Source: Arthrobacter sp. ISL-65 (lineage in GTDB: Bacteria; Actinomycetota; Actinomycetes; Actinomycetales; Micrococcaceae). From it: DNA of 64,000 bases. Of the stretch, positions 26,157-35,339 are shown in pieces; position 1 is the stretch's first letter, and every line of letters starts with the position of its first letter. The stretch lies in the NCBI RefSeq assembly GCF_018613795.1, contig NZ_JAGGPN010000040.1, positions 62,001 to 126,000 of the forward strand, in the 5' to 3' direction. The translations under genes and the position numbers were made by a program. A model generated the notes under the pieces. It was not told the origin of the DNA, made no database searches, and saw nothing but the letters and a program-made list of their open reading frames with translations.

Positions 26157-26162
26157 TAGGCT
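26157..26162 (+). promoter_or_regulatory. Leaderless-type -10 (TAGGCT)
   Basis: TAGGCT ends 6 nt before the mshC GTG at 26169, so mshC may have its own promoter right after uppP. Confidence 0.5.
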
Positions 26163-26168
26163 TGGTCT

Positions 26169-27476
26169 GTGAAGTCCTGGATCTCCCGCCCCGTGCCTGT
26201 CCTGCCGGGGGAAATGCCCACGCTCCGGCTGTTCGACACAACCGCACAGCGCGCCGTAACCCTTAATGCCGATGGCGAAAAGTCGATGTATGTCTGCGGG
26301 ATCACGCCGTATGACGCCACCCACATGGGACACGCCGCCAGCTACGTCGCGTTCGACTTGCTGAACCGTGCCTGGCGCGACGGCGGCCAGCAGGTTGCGT
26401 ACGTCCAGAACGTCACCGACGTCGATGACCCGCTGCTGGAGCGTGCCGACGCCACCGGCGTTGACTGGCGCGAGCTGGCGGAGAGCCAAATCGAGCTTTT
26501 CCGCACTGACATGGAGGCCCTAAACGTCATCGCCCCCGATCATTACGTGGGCGCCGTCGAAGCCATGCCGCTGATCGTCCCCGCGATTGAGCGGCTCGTG
26601 CGCCAGGGCCTGGCCTACCGCGTTAACGGCACCCCGGGTGAGCCCGACGGCGATGTCTACTACGACGTCGAGGCCGCCAGCAAGCACGCCGTCGGAGTGG
26701 ACGCCTGGACCCTCGGAGCCGTTTCCGGACTGCCGGAAGCCGAAATGCTGGAACTGTTCGCCGAACGGGGCGGCGACCCCGGCAGGGCCGGCAAGCGCCA
26801 GGCCCTCGACCCGCTGCTGTGGCGCGTGGCCCGCGACGGCGAGCCCAGCTGGCCCGGCGGTGAGCTGGGGGAGGGCCGGCCCGGCTGGCACATTGAGTGC
26901 ACCGTAATCGCCCAGAAGTACCTGCCCGCGCCCTTCACCGTGCAGGGCGGCGGCTCGGACCTGGTTTTCCCGCACCACGAGATGGGCGCCGGACATGCCT
27001 ATTCACTCTCCGGTGTTCCCCTCGCCGAGCACTTCGCCCACGCAGGCATGGTGGGACTGGACGGCGAAAAGATGTCCAAGTCCAAGGGCAACCTGGTCCT
27101 GGTCTCCAAGCTGCGCGCGGCAGGCGAAGAACCGGCAGCCATCCGCCTGGCCATCCTGGCGCACCACTACCGGTCCGACTGGTCCTGGACCGCGGAAGGC
27201 TTCGTGCAGGCCAAGGCGCGCCTGGAGCGGTGGCGTTCTGCGCTGGGAGCGGCGCCGGCGGGAACCGCCACGGAACTGATCGGGCAGATGCGCGAGGCCC
27301 TGGCCGACGATCTGGACGCACCCGCGGCCCTTACCGCCGTGGACCGGTGGGCTGATGCCGCCCTTAACAACACCGCCCCTAGCAACGCGGCCCTTAGCAA
27401 CACGGACAGCGCGTCAGAAGCAGACCAGGCCTTGGTGCGCGACGCCGTCAACGCTCTTCTCGGCGTCGAACTCTAA
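26169..27476 (+). CDS. mshC: Mycothiol ligase MshC
   Basis: 435 residues, a cysteinyl-tRNA-synthetase-like enzyme that joins cysteine to GlcN-myo-inositol with ATP in mycothiol synthesis. The class I synthetase signatures are present as MGHA in TPYDATHMGHAASY and KMSKSKGN. The Cys in MYVCGITPYD and the Cys/His residues HIECTVIAQKYL and FPHHEMGAGH are the expected zinc and cysteine-binding positions. It is shorter than a true CysS and lacks the anticodon-binding C-terminal domain, as expected for MshC. A low-complexity Asn/Ala/Thr segment (about 395-412) precedes the C-terminus. GTG start. Confidence 0.92.
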   Translation: MKSWISRPVPVLPGEMPTLRLFDTTAQRAVTLNADGEKSMYVCGITPYDATHMGHAASYVAFDLLNRAWRDGGQQVAYVQNVTDVDDPLLERADATGVDWRELAESQIELFRTDMEALNVIAPDHYVGAVEAMPLIVPAIERLVRQGLAYRVNGTPGEPDGDVYYDVEAASKHAVGVDAWTLGAVSGLPEAEMLELFAERGGDPGRAGKRQALDPLLWRVARDGEPSWPGGELGEGRPGWHIECTVIAQKYLPAPFTVQGGGSDLVFPHHEMGAGHAYSLSGVPLAEHFAHAGMVGLDGEKMSKSKGNLVLVSKLRAAGEEPAAIRLAILAHHYRSDWSWTAEGFVQAKARLERWRSALGAAPAGTATELIGQMREALADDLDAPAALTAVDRWADAALNNTAPSNAALSNTDSASEADQALVRDAVNALLGVEL

Positions 27477-27479
27477 AGC

Positions 27480-27547
27480 CCGTTTCGACGGTTCCCTGCC
27501 CACTCGACGTTCCGCAACGTCTAACCGGCAGGGGACCGTCGAAACGG
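27480..27547. terminator. Large nested inverted repeat between convergent genes
   Basis: 21-nt arms (27480-27500 and 27527-27547) pair with one G-T wobble, and the 26-nt loop holds a second hairpin, GACGTT-CCGC-AACGTC. It sits between convergent mshC and the PAC2 gene, so a bidirectional terminator is likely, although there is no U-tract. Confidence 0.65.
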
Positions 27548-27554
27548 CGGAGCC

Positions 27555-28460
27555 CTAGGGCTTGTCCTTCCCCCGCCGCTTCAGGTAGCGCTCAAACTCG
27601 CGCGCAATGGATTCGCCGCTGGCCTCGGGCAGGTCGGCGGTGTCCTTCGCTTCCTCCAGCTGCCGCACATAGGCGGCAATTTCGGGATCCTCGGTGGCCA
27701 GCTCGTTGACGCCGCGCTCCCACGCCTCCGCCTCCTCAGCCAGCTCGTGCGTGTCCAGCGGAACCTGGAGCAGTTCCTCGATGCGGTGCAGGAGCGCCAG
27801 CTGCGCCTTGGGCGACGGGGCCTGCGCAACGTAATGCGGCACCGCCGCCCAGAGGGAGACGGTGGGAATGCCGGCGAGCAGGGATACCTCGGACAGCACG
27901 CCGACTATCCCCACGGGTCCCTCATACTGCGAGGCTTCGAGGTTCAGCCGTTCCCGCAACACGCTGTCGTCAGTGGATGTGCTGACCGGGATGGGACGGC
28001 TGTGCGGCACGTCCGCCAGCAGTGCTCCCACCAGGACAACATAATCCACATGAAGCGCCTCGGCGTGAACAAGCAGTTCCGCTGTATACGCACGCCACTT
28101 ATAGGACGGTTCGGTGCCCTGGATGAAAATCACATCCACGTTGGTGTCGGGGGCGCTGGCCTTGTAGATCCGCGTGGACGGCCACTTGATCTTGCGTTCG
28201 CCGGAGGCCGTGCGGCGGACCGTGGGCCGCGTGAACTGGAAGTCGTAGTACTCGTCGGCGTCTATGGAGGCGACCTTCTTCCCGCCCCACAGTTTGTTGA
28301 GGTAACGGAGCGCATCACTGGCGGCTTCCCCCGCGTCATTCCAGCCCTCGAACGCAGCCAGCATCACAGTAATACGCTGGCCCTCGGGAACAGGCTGCAG
28401 CAGCTGCTCCGTCTCAGGCGCGGTGCCCGGTTCGTTGGTGTCTCCGTCGAAGCTGTTCAT
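27555..28460 (-). CDS. PAC2-family protein (proteasome assembly chaperone fold)
   Basis: 301 residues. Conserved PAC2 segments are ITVMLAAFEGWNDAGEAASDAL near the N-terminus, VDVIFIQGTEPSYKWRAYTAELL and GVLSEVSLLAGIPTVSLWAAVPHYVAQAPSPKAQLALLHRIEELL. In eukaryotes PAC2 helps build the 20S proteasome. Bacterial homologues are frequent in proteasome-bearing actinobacteria and form oligomers, but their role is not established. It lies about 3.4 kb from mpa and next to mshC, as in M. tuberculosis. The coding-strand TAGGGT lies 6 nt before ATG 28460; the intervening GAAGGG could act as a ribosome site. Confidence 0.88.
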   Translation of the reverse strand: MNSFDGDTNEPGTAPETEQLLQPVPEGQRITVMLAAFEGWNDAGEAASDALRYLNKLWGGKKVASIDADEYYDFQFTRPTVRRTASGERKIKWPSTRIYKASAPDTNVDVIFIQGTEPSYKWRAYTAELLVHAEALHVDYVVLVGALLADVPHSRPIPVSTSTDDSVLRERLNLEASQYEGPVGIVGVLSEVSLLAGIPTVSLWAAVPHYVAQAPSPKAQLALLHRIEELLQVPLDTHELAEEAEAWERGVNELATEDPEIAAYVRQLEEAKDTADLPEASGESIAREFERYLKRRGKDKP

Positions 28461-28466
28461 CCCTTC

Positions 28467-28472
28467 ACCCTA
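28467..28472 (-). promoter_or_regulatory. Leaderless-type -10 (TAGGGT)
   Basis: On the reverse strand TAGGGT ends 6 nt before the PAC2 ATG. Confidence 0.4.
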
Positions 28473-28635
28473 CGTCCACAAGCGTTGCTGTTGCATAGAA
28501 CGAACCGCCGCAGATCCGGACAAACCCCTCATCCCCGCTGGTCTTCCCTGCCGGTCATCCCTGCCGGGCGCGGCGCGGATATTCGCCGACGGCGTACGGC
28601 CGGGGCCCGCGGCGGGGCGCCGCCGGGCGGCCCGG

Positions 28636-28641
28636 TACAGT
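28636..28641 (+). promoter_or_regulatory. Leaderless-type -10 (TACAGT)
   Basis: TACAGT ends 7 nt before ATG 28649 and decides against the in-frame GTG at 28640, which overlaps it. Confidence 0.45.
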
Positions 28642-28648
28642 GGAAAGC

Positions 28649-29377
28649 ATGGAATCTGCCGCCGCTCAGCCCTTGCTAAAAGCCGTTTTATGGGACATGG
28701 ACGGCACCATCGTTGACACAGAACCGTACTGGATCGAAGCCGAATACAACCTTGTCGAGGCGTACGGAGGAACGTGGTCGCACGAACAGGCCATGCAGCT
28801 CGTAGGGCAATCACTGGTCCATTCGGCCGGCGTCCTCCAGCGGGCCGGCGTGCCCCTGGAGATCCGCGAGATCATCGACACCCTTACCGGCCAGGTCATC
28901 AGCCGCGTCCGGGAGAGCGTTCCGTGGCGCCCGGGGGCCCGGGAGCTGCTGGATGAACTTTTTAACGCCGGCGTGCGTTGTGCCCTTGTGACCATGTCAG
29001 AGGCACCGCTGGCCCGCGAGATTGTGGCGAGCCTTCCCCGGCCCTACTTCGAGTTCCTCGTTACCGGTGACACGGTAACCCACGGCAAACCGCACCCCGA
29101 GGCGTATCTCAAGGCTGTGGACCTGCTGAAGCAGCAGGACCCTCAGCTCACCGCCGCCCATTGCGTGGCGCTGGAGGACTCGGCGCCGGGCGCTGCGGCG
29201 GCCGTGGCTTCGGGTGCCGTGACCGTGGCCATTCCGCACCTCGTGCCGCTGCCGGACGACGCCCGCAGGACCACATGGGATACCCTCGCGGACCGCACTG
29301 TGGCCGAACTCGAGGAGCTTGTGAGGCTCCGCCTCGGCTCGCGCGAACCTGCGGCAACCTTCGAGAACGTCAACTAA
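28649..29377 (+). CDS. HAD-family phosphatase (beta-phosphoglucomutase-like)
   Basis: About 242 residues. HAD motif I is LWDMDGTIVDTEPYW, with the nucleophile and acid/base Asp pair (DMDGT). A helical cap of the phosphoglycolate phosphatase/beta-phosphoglucomutase type follows. Motif II Thr lies in CALVTMSEAP, motif III Lys in GDTVTHGKPHPEAYLKA and motif IV in CVALEDSAPGAAAAVASG. ATG 28649 is chosen over GTG 28640. The M50 protease starts 12 nt after the stop, suggesting co-transcription. The substrate phosphate ester is unknown. Confidence 0.87.
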   Translation: MESAAAQPLLKAVLWDMDGTIVDTEPYWIEAEYNLVEAYGGTWSHEQAMQLVGQSLVHSAGVLQRAGVPLEIREIIDTLTGQVISRVRESVPWRPGARELLDELFNAGVRCALVTMSEAPLAREIVASLPRPYFEFLVTGDTVTHGKPHPEAYLKAVDLLKQQDPQLTAAHCVALEDSAPGAAAAVASGAVTVAIPHLVPLPDDARRTTWDTLADRTVAELEELVRLRLGSREPAATFENVN

Positions 29378-29389
29378 GGAGCCCGGAAC

Positions 29390-30559
29390 GTGTCTGATCC
29401 CGCGGGATCCGGTCAGCAGCCCCCGAACGTGCAGACCCAGAAAAGCCGCCGCGAGGGTATCCCGCTCGGCAGGATCGCCGGCATTCCCATCGTGCTGGCA
29501 TACTCCTGGTTCATCATTGCCGCCTTCACGGTCATTGTGTACGGGCCCTTGCTGCAGCAGGGCACCCCTTCTTTGGGCGTCGGGGCGTACTACGTTGCAT
29601 TCGCCTACGCGCTGCTGCTCCTGCTGTCAGTGCTCGTCCATGAGCTCGCGCACGCGCTGACGGCCAAGATCTACGGCTGGCCCAGCGAGAAAATCGTGCT
29701 CAACCTCTGGGGTGGCCACACCCAGTTTGAAAGCTTCACCGCCACACCCGGACGGTCCGTGCTGGTGGCCATGGCCGGGCCGGCCGCCAACTTCGTGCTG
29801 GCCGGGGCGGCCTGGCTGGTGATCTCCGCGGGCGGGTTGTCCGGCGTAGCGGACACCCTCCTGAACATCTTCTTCTGGGCGAACCTCGTGATCGGCATTT
29901 TCAACGTTCTGCCCGGGCTGCCGCTGGATGGCGGCCGCCTGGTGGAATCCGCGGTCTGGAAGGCCACCGGCAGCCACGCCAAAGGGACCGTCGCGGCCGG
30001 CTGGGGCGGACGCATCATCGTCATCGCCCTGGGCCTGTGGTTCATCGTCCGGCCGCTGCTCATCGGAGACGTACCGGACACCAGCATGCTGCTCATCACC
30101 ATCCTGGTCGGCGGTTTCCTCTGGATGGGCGCGTCAGCGTCAATCCAGCAAGGCCGCCTGCGCAGCCGGCTCCATCTGGTGAGCGCCGCCGCATTGGCCG
30201 AACCCGCCGTCAGCCTTTCCGAAGCGGGGAGCGTCAGCGACGTCCTTCGGGTATCGGCAGGCGGGCGGACCGCCGTCGTGCTCTGCGGACCTGACGGCAG
30301 GCCCAACAGCGTGGTTGACCCCGCGGCCCTGGCCGCGGTACCCGCCGCCATGGCCGGCACCACCCCCGCCGGAGCGGTGACCTACCCGCTGGGCGCCGGC
30401 GCCTATGTGCCGGAATGGTCCAAAGGCCAGGAGTTGCTCCAGTACCTGGCACAGCTCGAAGGACACGACTACGCGGTGGTTGACCACAACGGCCGGGTCA
30501 CCGGCCTGCTGCGGCAGTCCAGCGTGGTGACGGCCATAACAGGCAAGGCCCCCCGCTAA
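29390..30559 (+). CDS. Site-2-type M50 metalloprotease with CBS-like tail
   Basis: 389 residues, GTG start with GGAGCCCG upstream. It is a polytopic membrane protein with the zinc motif HELAH (about residues 84-88) and the second motif NVLPGLPLDGGR (about 178-189) of the S2P family, ending in a soluble region (about 265-389) that looks like a degenerate CBS pair (AVVLCGPDGRPNSVVDPAAL; DYAVVDHNGRVTGLLRQSSVV). Such Rip3-like enzymes cleave substrates within the membrane, often anti-sigma factors, and the CBS part may sense nucleotides. The substrate is not evident here. Confidence 0.9.
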   Translation: MSDPAGSGQQPPNVQTQKSRREGIPLGRIAGIPIVLAYSWFIIAAFTVIVYGPLLQQGTPSLGVGAYYVAFAYALLLLLSVLVHELAHALTAKIYGWPSEKIVLNLWGGHTQFESFTATPGRSVLVAMAGPAANFVLAGAAWLVISAGGLSGVADTLLNIFFWANLVIGIFNVLPGLPLDGGRLVESAVWKATGSHAKGTVAAGWGGRIIVIALGLWFIVRPLLIGDVPDTSMLLITILVGGFLWMGASASIQQGRLRSRLHLVSAAALAEPAVSLSEAGSVSDVLRVSAGGRTAVVLCGPDGRPNSVVDPAALAAVPAAMAGTTPAGAVTYPLGAGAYVPEWSKGQELLQYLAQLEGHDYAVVDHNGRVTGLLRQSSVVTAITGKAPR

Positions 30560-30689
30560 AACACGCGCCGGCAGGGCCAGAACCGGTAGAGTTACGTGCC
30601 GGTCGTGAAATCGGCAGCGGGTGCACGGCGCCCTGCCGGACCGCCACGGTGCACGCCAAGACAGCTTTCACAGGAGCGAGGACACAGTC

Positions 30690-31757
30690 ATGAGCAGCGA
30701 ATCTGCCGCCAACGCAACCAGCACGGGCCTTTCCTCCGGCACTGCAGCCGGGATGGCGGACCAGCCGGTGGGCGCTGCCCGGCGGCGCGGCCCCTTCCGC
30801 GAAGGCGAACGGGTCCAGCTGACGGACGAGCGCGGGCGCATGAACACCATCAGCCTCGAGGCCGGCGGAGCCTTCCACACCCACCGCGGCTTCCTAAACC
30901 ACGACGACATCATCGGCAAGGTGGACGGTTCGGTGGTGGTCAACAACGTCGGCCAGCAGTACCAGACGCTCCGCCCGCTGCTGTCCGACTTCGTCCTGTC
31001 CATGCCCCGCGGCGCCGCCGTGGTCTACCCCAAGGACGCCGGCCAGATCGTCACCATGGCCGACATCTTCCCCGGCGCCCGCGTGGTGGAAGCAGGCGTG
31101 GGCTCAGGTGCCCTCTCCATATCGCTGCTCCGTGCGGTGGGGGACCAGGGCTACCTTCACTCCTTCGAACGGCGCGAGGAATTCGCCGCCATCGCGCGCG
31201 GCAACGTGGAAACCATCTTCGGAGGCCCGCACCCGGCCTGGCAGATCTCCCTCGGGGACTTCCAGGAGGAAGTGGTCCGCGCCGAAGAACCCGGCTCCAT
31301 CGACCGCGTGGTCCTCGACATGCTGGCGCCCTGGGAATGCCTTGACGCCGTGGCCACCGTCCTGGCCCCCGGCGGCGTGTGGATCAACTACGTCGCCACC
31401 GTCACCCAGCTCTCCCGCACGGCTGAAGCCATCCGCGCCGACGGCCGCTTCACCGAACCGGACGCCTGGGAATCCATGGTCCGCGGCTGGCACCTCGAAG
31501 GACTCGCCGTGCGCCCCGACCACCGCATGGTCGCCCACACAGGGTTCCTGCTGGTCACCCGGCGGCTCGCCGACGGCGTCACCGGCATCTCCGTTAAGCG
31601 GCGTCCGTCCAAGACCGAGTTCAACGAAGAGGACGTCAACGCCTGGACACCGGGCGCCGTGGGGGAACGCCTGGTCTCGGACAAAAAGCTGCGCCGGGCG
31701 GCGCGGGACGCGATCGCCGGCACAAACGTGAAGGACGATCCGGACATCACAAACTAG
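30690..31757 (+). CDS. trmI: tRNA (adenine-58 N1)-methyltransferase TrmI
   Basis: 355 residues from ATG 30690, which has AGGAGCGAGG upstream; an earlier in-frame ATG adds non-conserved sequence. The N-terminal beta domain (GPFREGERVQLTDERGR) is followed by a Rossmann methyltransferase with SAM motif VVEAGVGSGALSISLL and the catalytic-site Asp in DRVVLDMLAPWECLD. Actinobacterial TrmI makes m1A58 in the T-loop of tRNAs. It lies directly upstream of mpa, as in mycobacteria. Confidence 0.92.
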   Translation: MSSESAANATSTGLSSGTAAGMADQPVGAARRRGPFREGERVQLTDERGRMNTISLEAGGAFHTHRGFLNHDDIIGKVDGSVVVNNVGQQYQTLRPLLSDFVLSMPRGAAVVYPKDAGQIVTMADIFPGARVVEAGVGSGALSISLLRAVGDQGYLHSFERREEFAAIARGNVETIFGGPHPAWQISLGDFQEEVVRAEEPGSIDRVVLDMLAPWECLDAVATVLAPGGVWINYVATVTQLSRTAEAIRADGRFTEPDAWESMVRGWHLEGLAVRPDHRMVAHTGFLLVTRRLADGVTGISVKRRPSKTEFNEEDVNAWTPGAVGERLVSDKKLRRAARDAIAGTNVKDDPDITN

Positions 31758-31839
31758 TCCGTATTTCGGATGTCGTCGGCTCTACCAGCCAACTTGGGGC
31801 TATCGTCTTAAGAAGAGCGCAGGAAGGGGCTGATGCATC

Positions 31840-33585
31840 ATGGAGACGCCAAACAAGGACTCCGTGCCTACGCCGGCTGAACAGGCTGGTGCCAACGAAC
31901 TGTCTGTCGCGGACCGGCAGGTCAATATCCTCAGGGACAAACTGAGGCATATCGACCGTCAGCTGGCAGCTGCCACGCAGAACAACACCAAGCTCGTGGC
32001 AATGCTGGAAACCGCCAAGGCCGAAATACTCCGGCTGAAGAACGCCCTGGACCAGGAGGGGCAGCCGCCGTACAGCTTCGGTACCGTCCTTCAGCTGAAC
32101 CCGCGGCGGCAGGCTGCCGGCGGCGGCCAGGCGGCCACCGAGGAATCGGTGGACATCTTCAACGCCGGGCGCAAAATGCGCGTCGGCATCAGCCCCCTGG
32201 TCAACATCAACCAGCTGGCCGTCGGCCAGGAGGTCCTCCTCAACGAGGCGCTCCTGGTGGTGGCCGGCCTCGGTTACGAGCGCGCAGGCGAGCTCGTCAC
32301 GCTTAAGGAGCTGCTCGGCCCGGACCGCGCACTGGTCCTTGGCCGTGCCGATGAGGAGCGCGTCATCAGGCTCGCAGGCCCGCTTCTGGGCGAAAAGCTG
32401 CGGGTGGGCGATGCCCTCTCCATCGATTCGCGCACCGGGTACGCCCTCGAGAAGGTCCCGCGGTCCGAAGTAGAGAACCTCGTTTTGGAGGAAGTCCCGG
32501 ACATCACCTACGAGGACATCGGCGGCCTCGGCCCGCAGATCGAACAGATCCGGGACGCCATCGAGTTGCCGTTCCTGCATCCGGACCTGTACCGCGAGCA
32601 CGGGCTCAAGGCTCCCAAGGGCATCCTGCTCTACGGCCCTCCGGGCTGCGGCAAGACCCTCATCGCCAAGGCGGTGGCTAACTCCCTGGCCGCGCGGGCC
32701 GCGGAACGCTCGGGCAATATCGACCTCAAGAGTTACTTCCTCAACATCAAGGGACCCGAACTCCTCGACAAGTATGTCGGCGAAACCGAACGCCACATCC
32801 GGCTGATCTTCTCGCGGGCCCGCGAAAAGGCCTCGGACGGCAGCCCCGTTGTGGTCTTCTTCGACGAGATGGATTCGCTCTTCCGCACCCGCGGCACGGG
32901 CATCTCCTCGGACGTCGAAACCACGATTGTGCCGCAGCTGCTGAGCGAGATCGACGGCGTGGAGCGGCTGGACAACGTGATTGTCATCGGTGCCTCCAAC
33001 CGCGAGGACATGATCGACCCCGCCATCCTGCGCCCCGGCCGCCTGGACGTGAAGGTGAAGATCCAGCGGCCCGATGCCGAGGCCGCAGCGGACATCTTCA
33101 GGAAATACATCACGCCGGACCTGCCGTTCCACGAGGATGACCTGGTGGAGCACGACGGCGATGTCCAGCAGACTGTCGACGCCATGGTCCAGCGCACCGT
33201 GGAGTCGATGTACTCGACGGAGAAATCCAACGAGTTCCTGGAAGTTACCTACGCCAATGGGGACACCGAGATGCTGTACTTCAAGGACTTCAACTCCGGG
33301 GCCGTGGTCCAGAACGTCGTGGACCGTGCCAAGAAGTACGCCATCAAGGACCTCCTGATCACGCAGCAGAAGGGCCTGCGCATCGACCACCTGCTGCGCG
33401 CCGTGGTCGATGAGTTCCGCGAGCACGAGGACATGCCCAACACCACCAATCCGGATGACTGGGCACGCATCTCCGGCAAGAAGGGTGAGCGCATCACTTA
33501 CATCCGCACCATCGTCCAGGGCAAGGCCGGCCAGGAGCCCGGCAAATCCATCGAGACCATGCCCAACACGGGCCAGTACCTGTGA
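31840..33585 (+). CDS. mpa: Proteasome-activating AAA ATPase (Mpa/ARC)
   Basis: 581 residues. An N-terminal coiled coil (about 20-75) recruits Pup; two OB-fold domains follow. The AAA module has Walker A GPPGCGKT (about residue 266), Walker B VVVFFDEMDSL and an Arg-finger region, and the protein ends in GQYL, the C-terminal motif that docks into the 20S alpha ring. It unfolds pupylated proteins and threads them into PrcAB. Its stop overlaps the dop GTG by 4 bp. Confidence 0.96.
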   Translation: METPNKDSVPTPAEQAGANELSVADRQVNILRDKLRHIDRQLAAATQNNTKLVAMLETAKAEILRLKNALDQEGQPPYSFGTVLQLNPRRQAAGGGQAATEESVDIFNAGRKMRVGISPLVNINQLAVGQEVLLNEALLVVAGLGYERAGELVTLKELLGPDRALVLGRADEERVIRLAGPLLGEKLRVGDALSIDSRTGYALEKVPRSEVENLVLEEVPDITYEDIGGLGPQIEQIRDAIELPFLHPDLYREHGLKAPKGILLYGPPGCGKTLIAKAVANSLAARAAERSGNIDLKSYFLNIKGPELLDKYVGETERHIRLIFSRAREKASDGSPVVVFFDEMDSLFRTRGTGISSDVETTIVPQLLSEIDGVERLDNVIVIGASNREDMIDPAILRPGRLDVKVKIQRPDAEAAADIFRKYITPDLPFHEDDLVEHDGDVQQTVDAMVQRTVESMYSTEKSNEFLEVTYANGDTEMLYFKDFNSGAVVQNVVDRAKKYAIKDLLITQQKGLRIDHLLRAVVDEFREHEDMPNTTNPDDWARISGKKGERITYIRTIVQGKAGQEPGKSIETMPNTGQYL

Positions 33586-35255
33586 CGGCCGCCCCCGAAC
33601 CAGTGCTGGGAGGTGGCCTGCCCGCTGGCGGCGCCATGCGGGTCATGGGTTCGGAGACCGAATACGGGATTCACGCGCCGGCCGCTCCGGGTGCCAATGC
33701 CACCATGATGTCCGCCCGGGTGGTCCAGGCTTACGCCCAGGTCACCCGGCTCCGGGCCGCCGGCGGCGCCGAGACCCGCTGGGACTACACGGACGAGGAG
33801 CCGCTGCACGACGCCCGCGGCTGGACACTGGAGCGCGGACAGGCCCACCCGAGCCAGCTGACGGACCAGCCGCCTGTGCTGGACGCCGAGGCGGTGGCGC
33901 TTGCCTACGGCCATGAGGAGCTTGAGCTGGACGGCGAGGACGAATCGGGCTCGCTGCTGATGAACATGGTGCTCGGCAACGGGGCCCGCCTCTACGTGGA
34001 CCACGCGCACCCCGAGTACTCGAGCCCGGAGGTCACCAACCCCGCGGCTGCAGTGGCCTGGGACGCGGCCGGCGACCTTGTGGGCCTAGCCGCGGTCCGT
34101 AGGCTGGCCAGCGACACGGAACTGCCCGCCGTCAACCTCTACAAGAACAACACCGACAATAAGTCCGTGTCCTACGGGTCCCACGAAAACTACCTGATGC
34201 CGCGGTCCGTCCCGTTCGGCGACATTGTCCGCGGGCTGACCCCGTTTTTCGTGTCGCGGCAGATTATCTGCGGTTCGGGGCGGGTGGGCATGGGCCAGGA
34301 CAGCTCCCGGTCCGGTTACCAGATCAGCCAGCGGGCGGACTTCTTCGAGGCGGAGGTGGGACTCGAAACCACAATCCGGCGCCCCATCATCAATACCCGC
34401 GACGAGCCGCACGCAACGGCGGACAAGTACCGGCGGCTGCACGTCATCATCGGCGACGCCAACCTGAGCCAAGTGTCCAACTACCTAAAGTTTGGCACCA
34501 CCGCCATGGTGCTGAGCCTGATCGAGGCGGGCCTCGCGCCGCGGATCGAGGTGCACGAGCCGGTGGCCGCGCTGCAGGCCATCAGCCATGACACCACCCT
34601 GACCGCCCAGGTCAGGCTGCTCGACGGCCGCCGGGTGACGGCCCTTGACCTGCAGTGGATGTACCACGAGGCCGCCGCCAAGCTCGCCCAGGACACGGGC
34701 GTCTCGGACGCCGTCGACGGCGACGGCCACACGCACGCCGTGCTGGAGCGGTGGGCTACCACCCTAACGCAGCTGGACAGCGACCGGTCGGCTGCCGCCA
34801 CGTCGGTGGAGTGGCTGGCCAAGCTGTCCATCCTGGAGGGCTACCGCCAGCGCGACGGGCTCCAGTGGAATGACGCCCGGCTGGGCCTGGTCGATCTGCA
34901 GTGGTCTGACCTCCGGCCCGAAAAAGGGCTCTACTACCGCCTGCTCTCCCGGAACCGGATGCAGCGGATCGTGGACGACGCCGACATCGCCGCCGCGGTG
35001 ACGGAACCGCCGTCGGACACCCGGGCGTACTTCCGCGGACGCTGCGTCAGCAGCTTCAGTAAGGACGTGGTGGGCGCCAGCTGGGACTCGGTGATCTTCG
35101 ACGTGCCGGGCTACGGAAGGCTGCAGCGCGTGCCCACACGGGAGCCGCTGCGCGGCACGAAGGCGCTGACGGGAGGGCTGTTTGCCAAACACCGCGAGGC
35201 GGGGTCGTTCCTAGCGGAACTGCTCGGATCTGCACCGGCTCCGCCACCGGCATAA
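33582..35255 (+). CDS. dop: Pup deamidase/depupylase Dop
   Basis: 557 residues of the glutamine-synthetase-like PafA/Dop family. The start GTG overlaps the mpa stop (GTGA). The nucleotide-binding N-terminus reads MRVMGSETEYGIH (from about residue 19); shared motifs include YVDHAHPEYSSPEV, LYKNNTDNKSVSYGSHENYL and RRPIINTRDEPH. It is longer than PafA by about 100 residues, consistent with the insert (Dop-loop) after the first motif. Dop deamidates the C-terminal Gln of Pup and removes Pup from substrates. The Pup here ends in Gln, so deamidation is required. Confidence 0.95.
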   Translation: MTAAPEPVLGGGLPAGGAMRVMGSETEYGIHAPAAPGANATMMSARVVQAYAQVTRLRAAGGAETRWDYTDEEPLHDARGWTLERGQAHPSQLTDQPPVLDAEAVALAYGHEELELDGEDESGSLLMNMVLGNGARLYVDHAHPEYSSPEVTNPAAAVAWDAAGDLVGLAAVRRLASDTELPAVNLYKNNTDNKSVSYGSHENYLMPRSVPFGDIVRGLTPFFVSRQIICGSGRVGMGQDSSRSGYQISQRADFFEAEVGLETTIRRPIINTRDEPHATADKYRRLHVIIGDANLSQVSNYLKFGTTAMVLSLIEAGLAPRIEVHEPVAALQAISHDTTLTAQVRLLDGRRVTALDLQWMYHEAAAKLAQDTGVSDAVDGDGHTHAVLERWATTLTQLDSDRSAAATSVEWLAKLSILEGYRQRDGLQWNDARLGLVDLQWSDLRPEKGLYYRLLSRNRMQRIVDDADIAAAVTEPPSDTRAYFRGRCVSSFSKDVVGASWDSVIFDVPGYGRLQRVPTREPLRGTKALTGGLFAKHREAGSFLAELLGSAPAPPPA

Positions 35256-35339
35256 TGCACCCCGCAACGGCCCTTTGCGTGGCAATATGGGCATACAGGA
35301 TGTCCCTCCGGAGTGGGGGACTGGATGAAGGAGAAGGAC

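Noticed and set aside
27355..27412. Repeated Asn-Thr/Ala codons near the end of mshC as a frameshift or assembly artefact
   Set aside because: The frame stays open through a short low-complexity repeat and ends in a normal C-terminal helix, so a natural repeat expansion is the simpler reading.
31747..33426. 559-codon frame antisense to mpa
   Set aside because: Shadow of the proteasome ATPase; no recognisable domain and no ribosome site.
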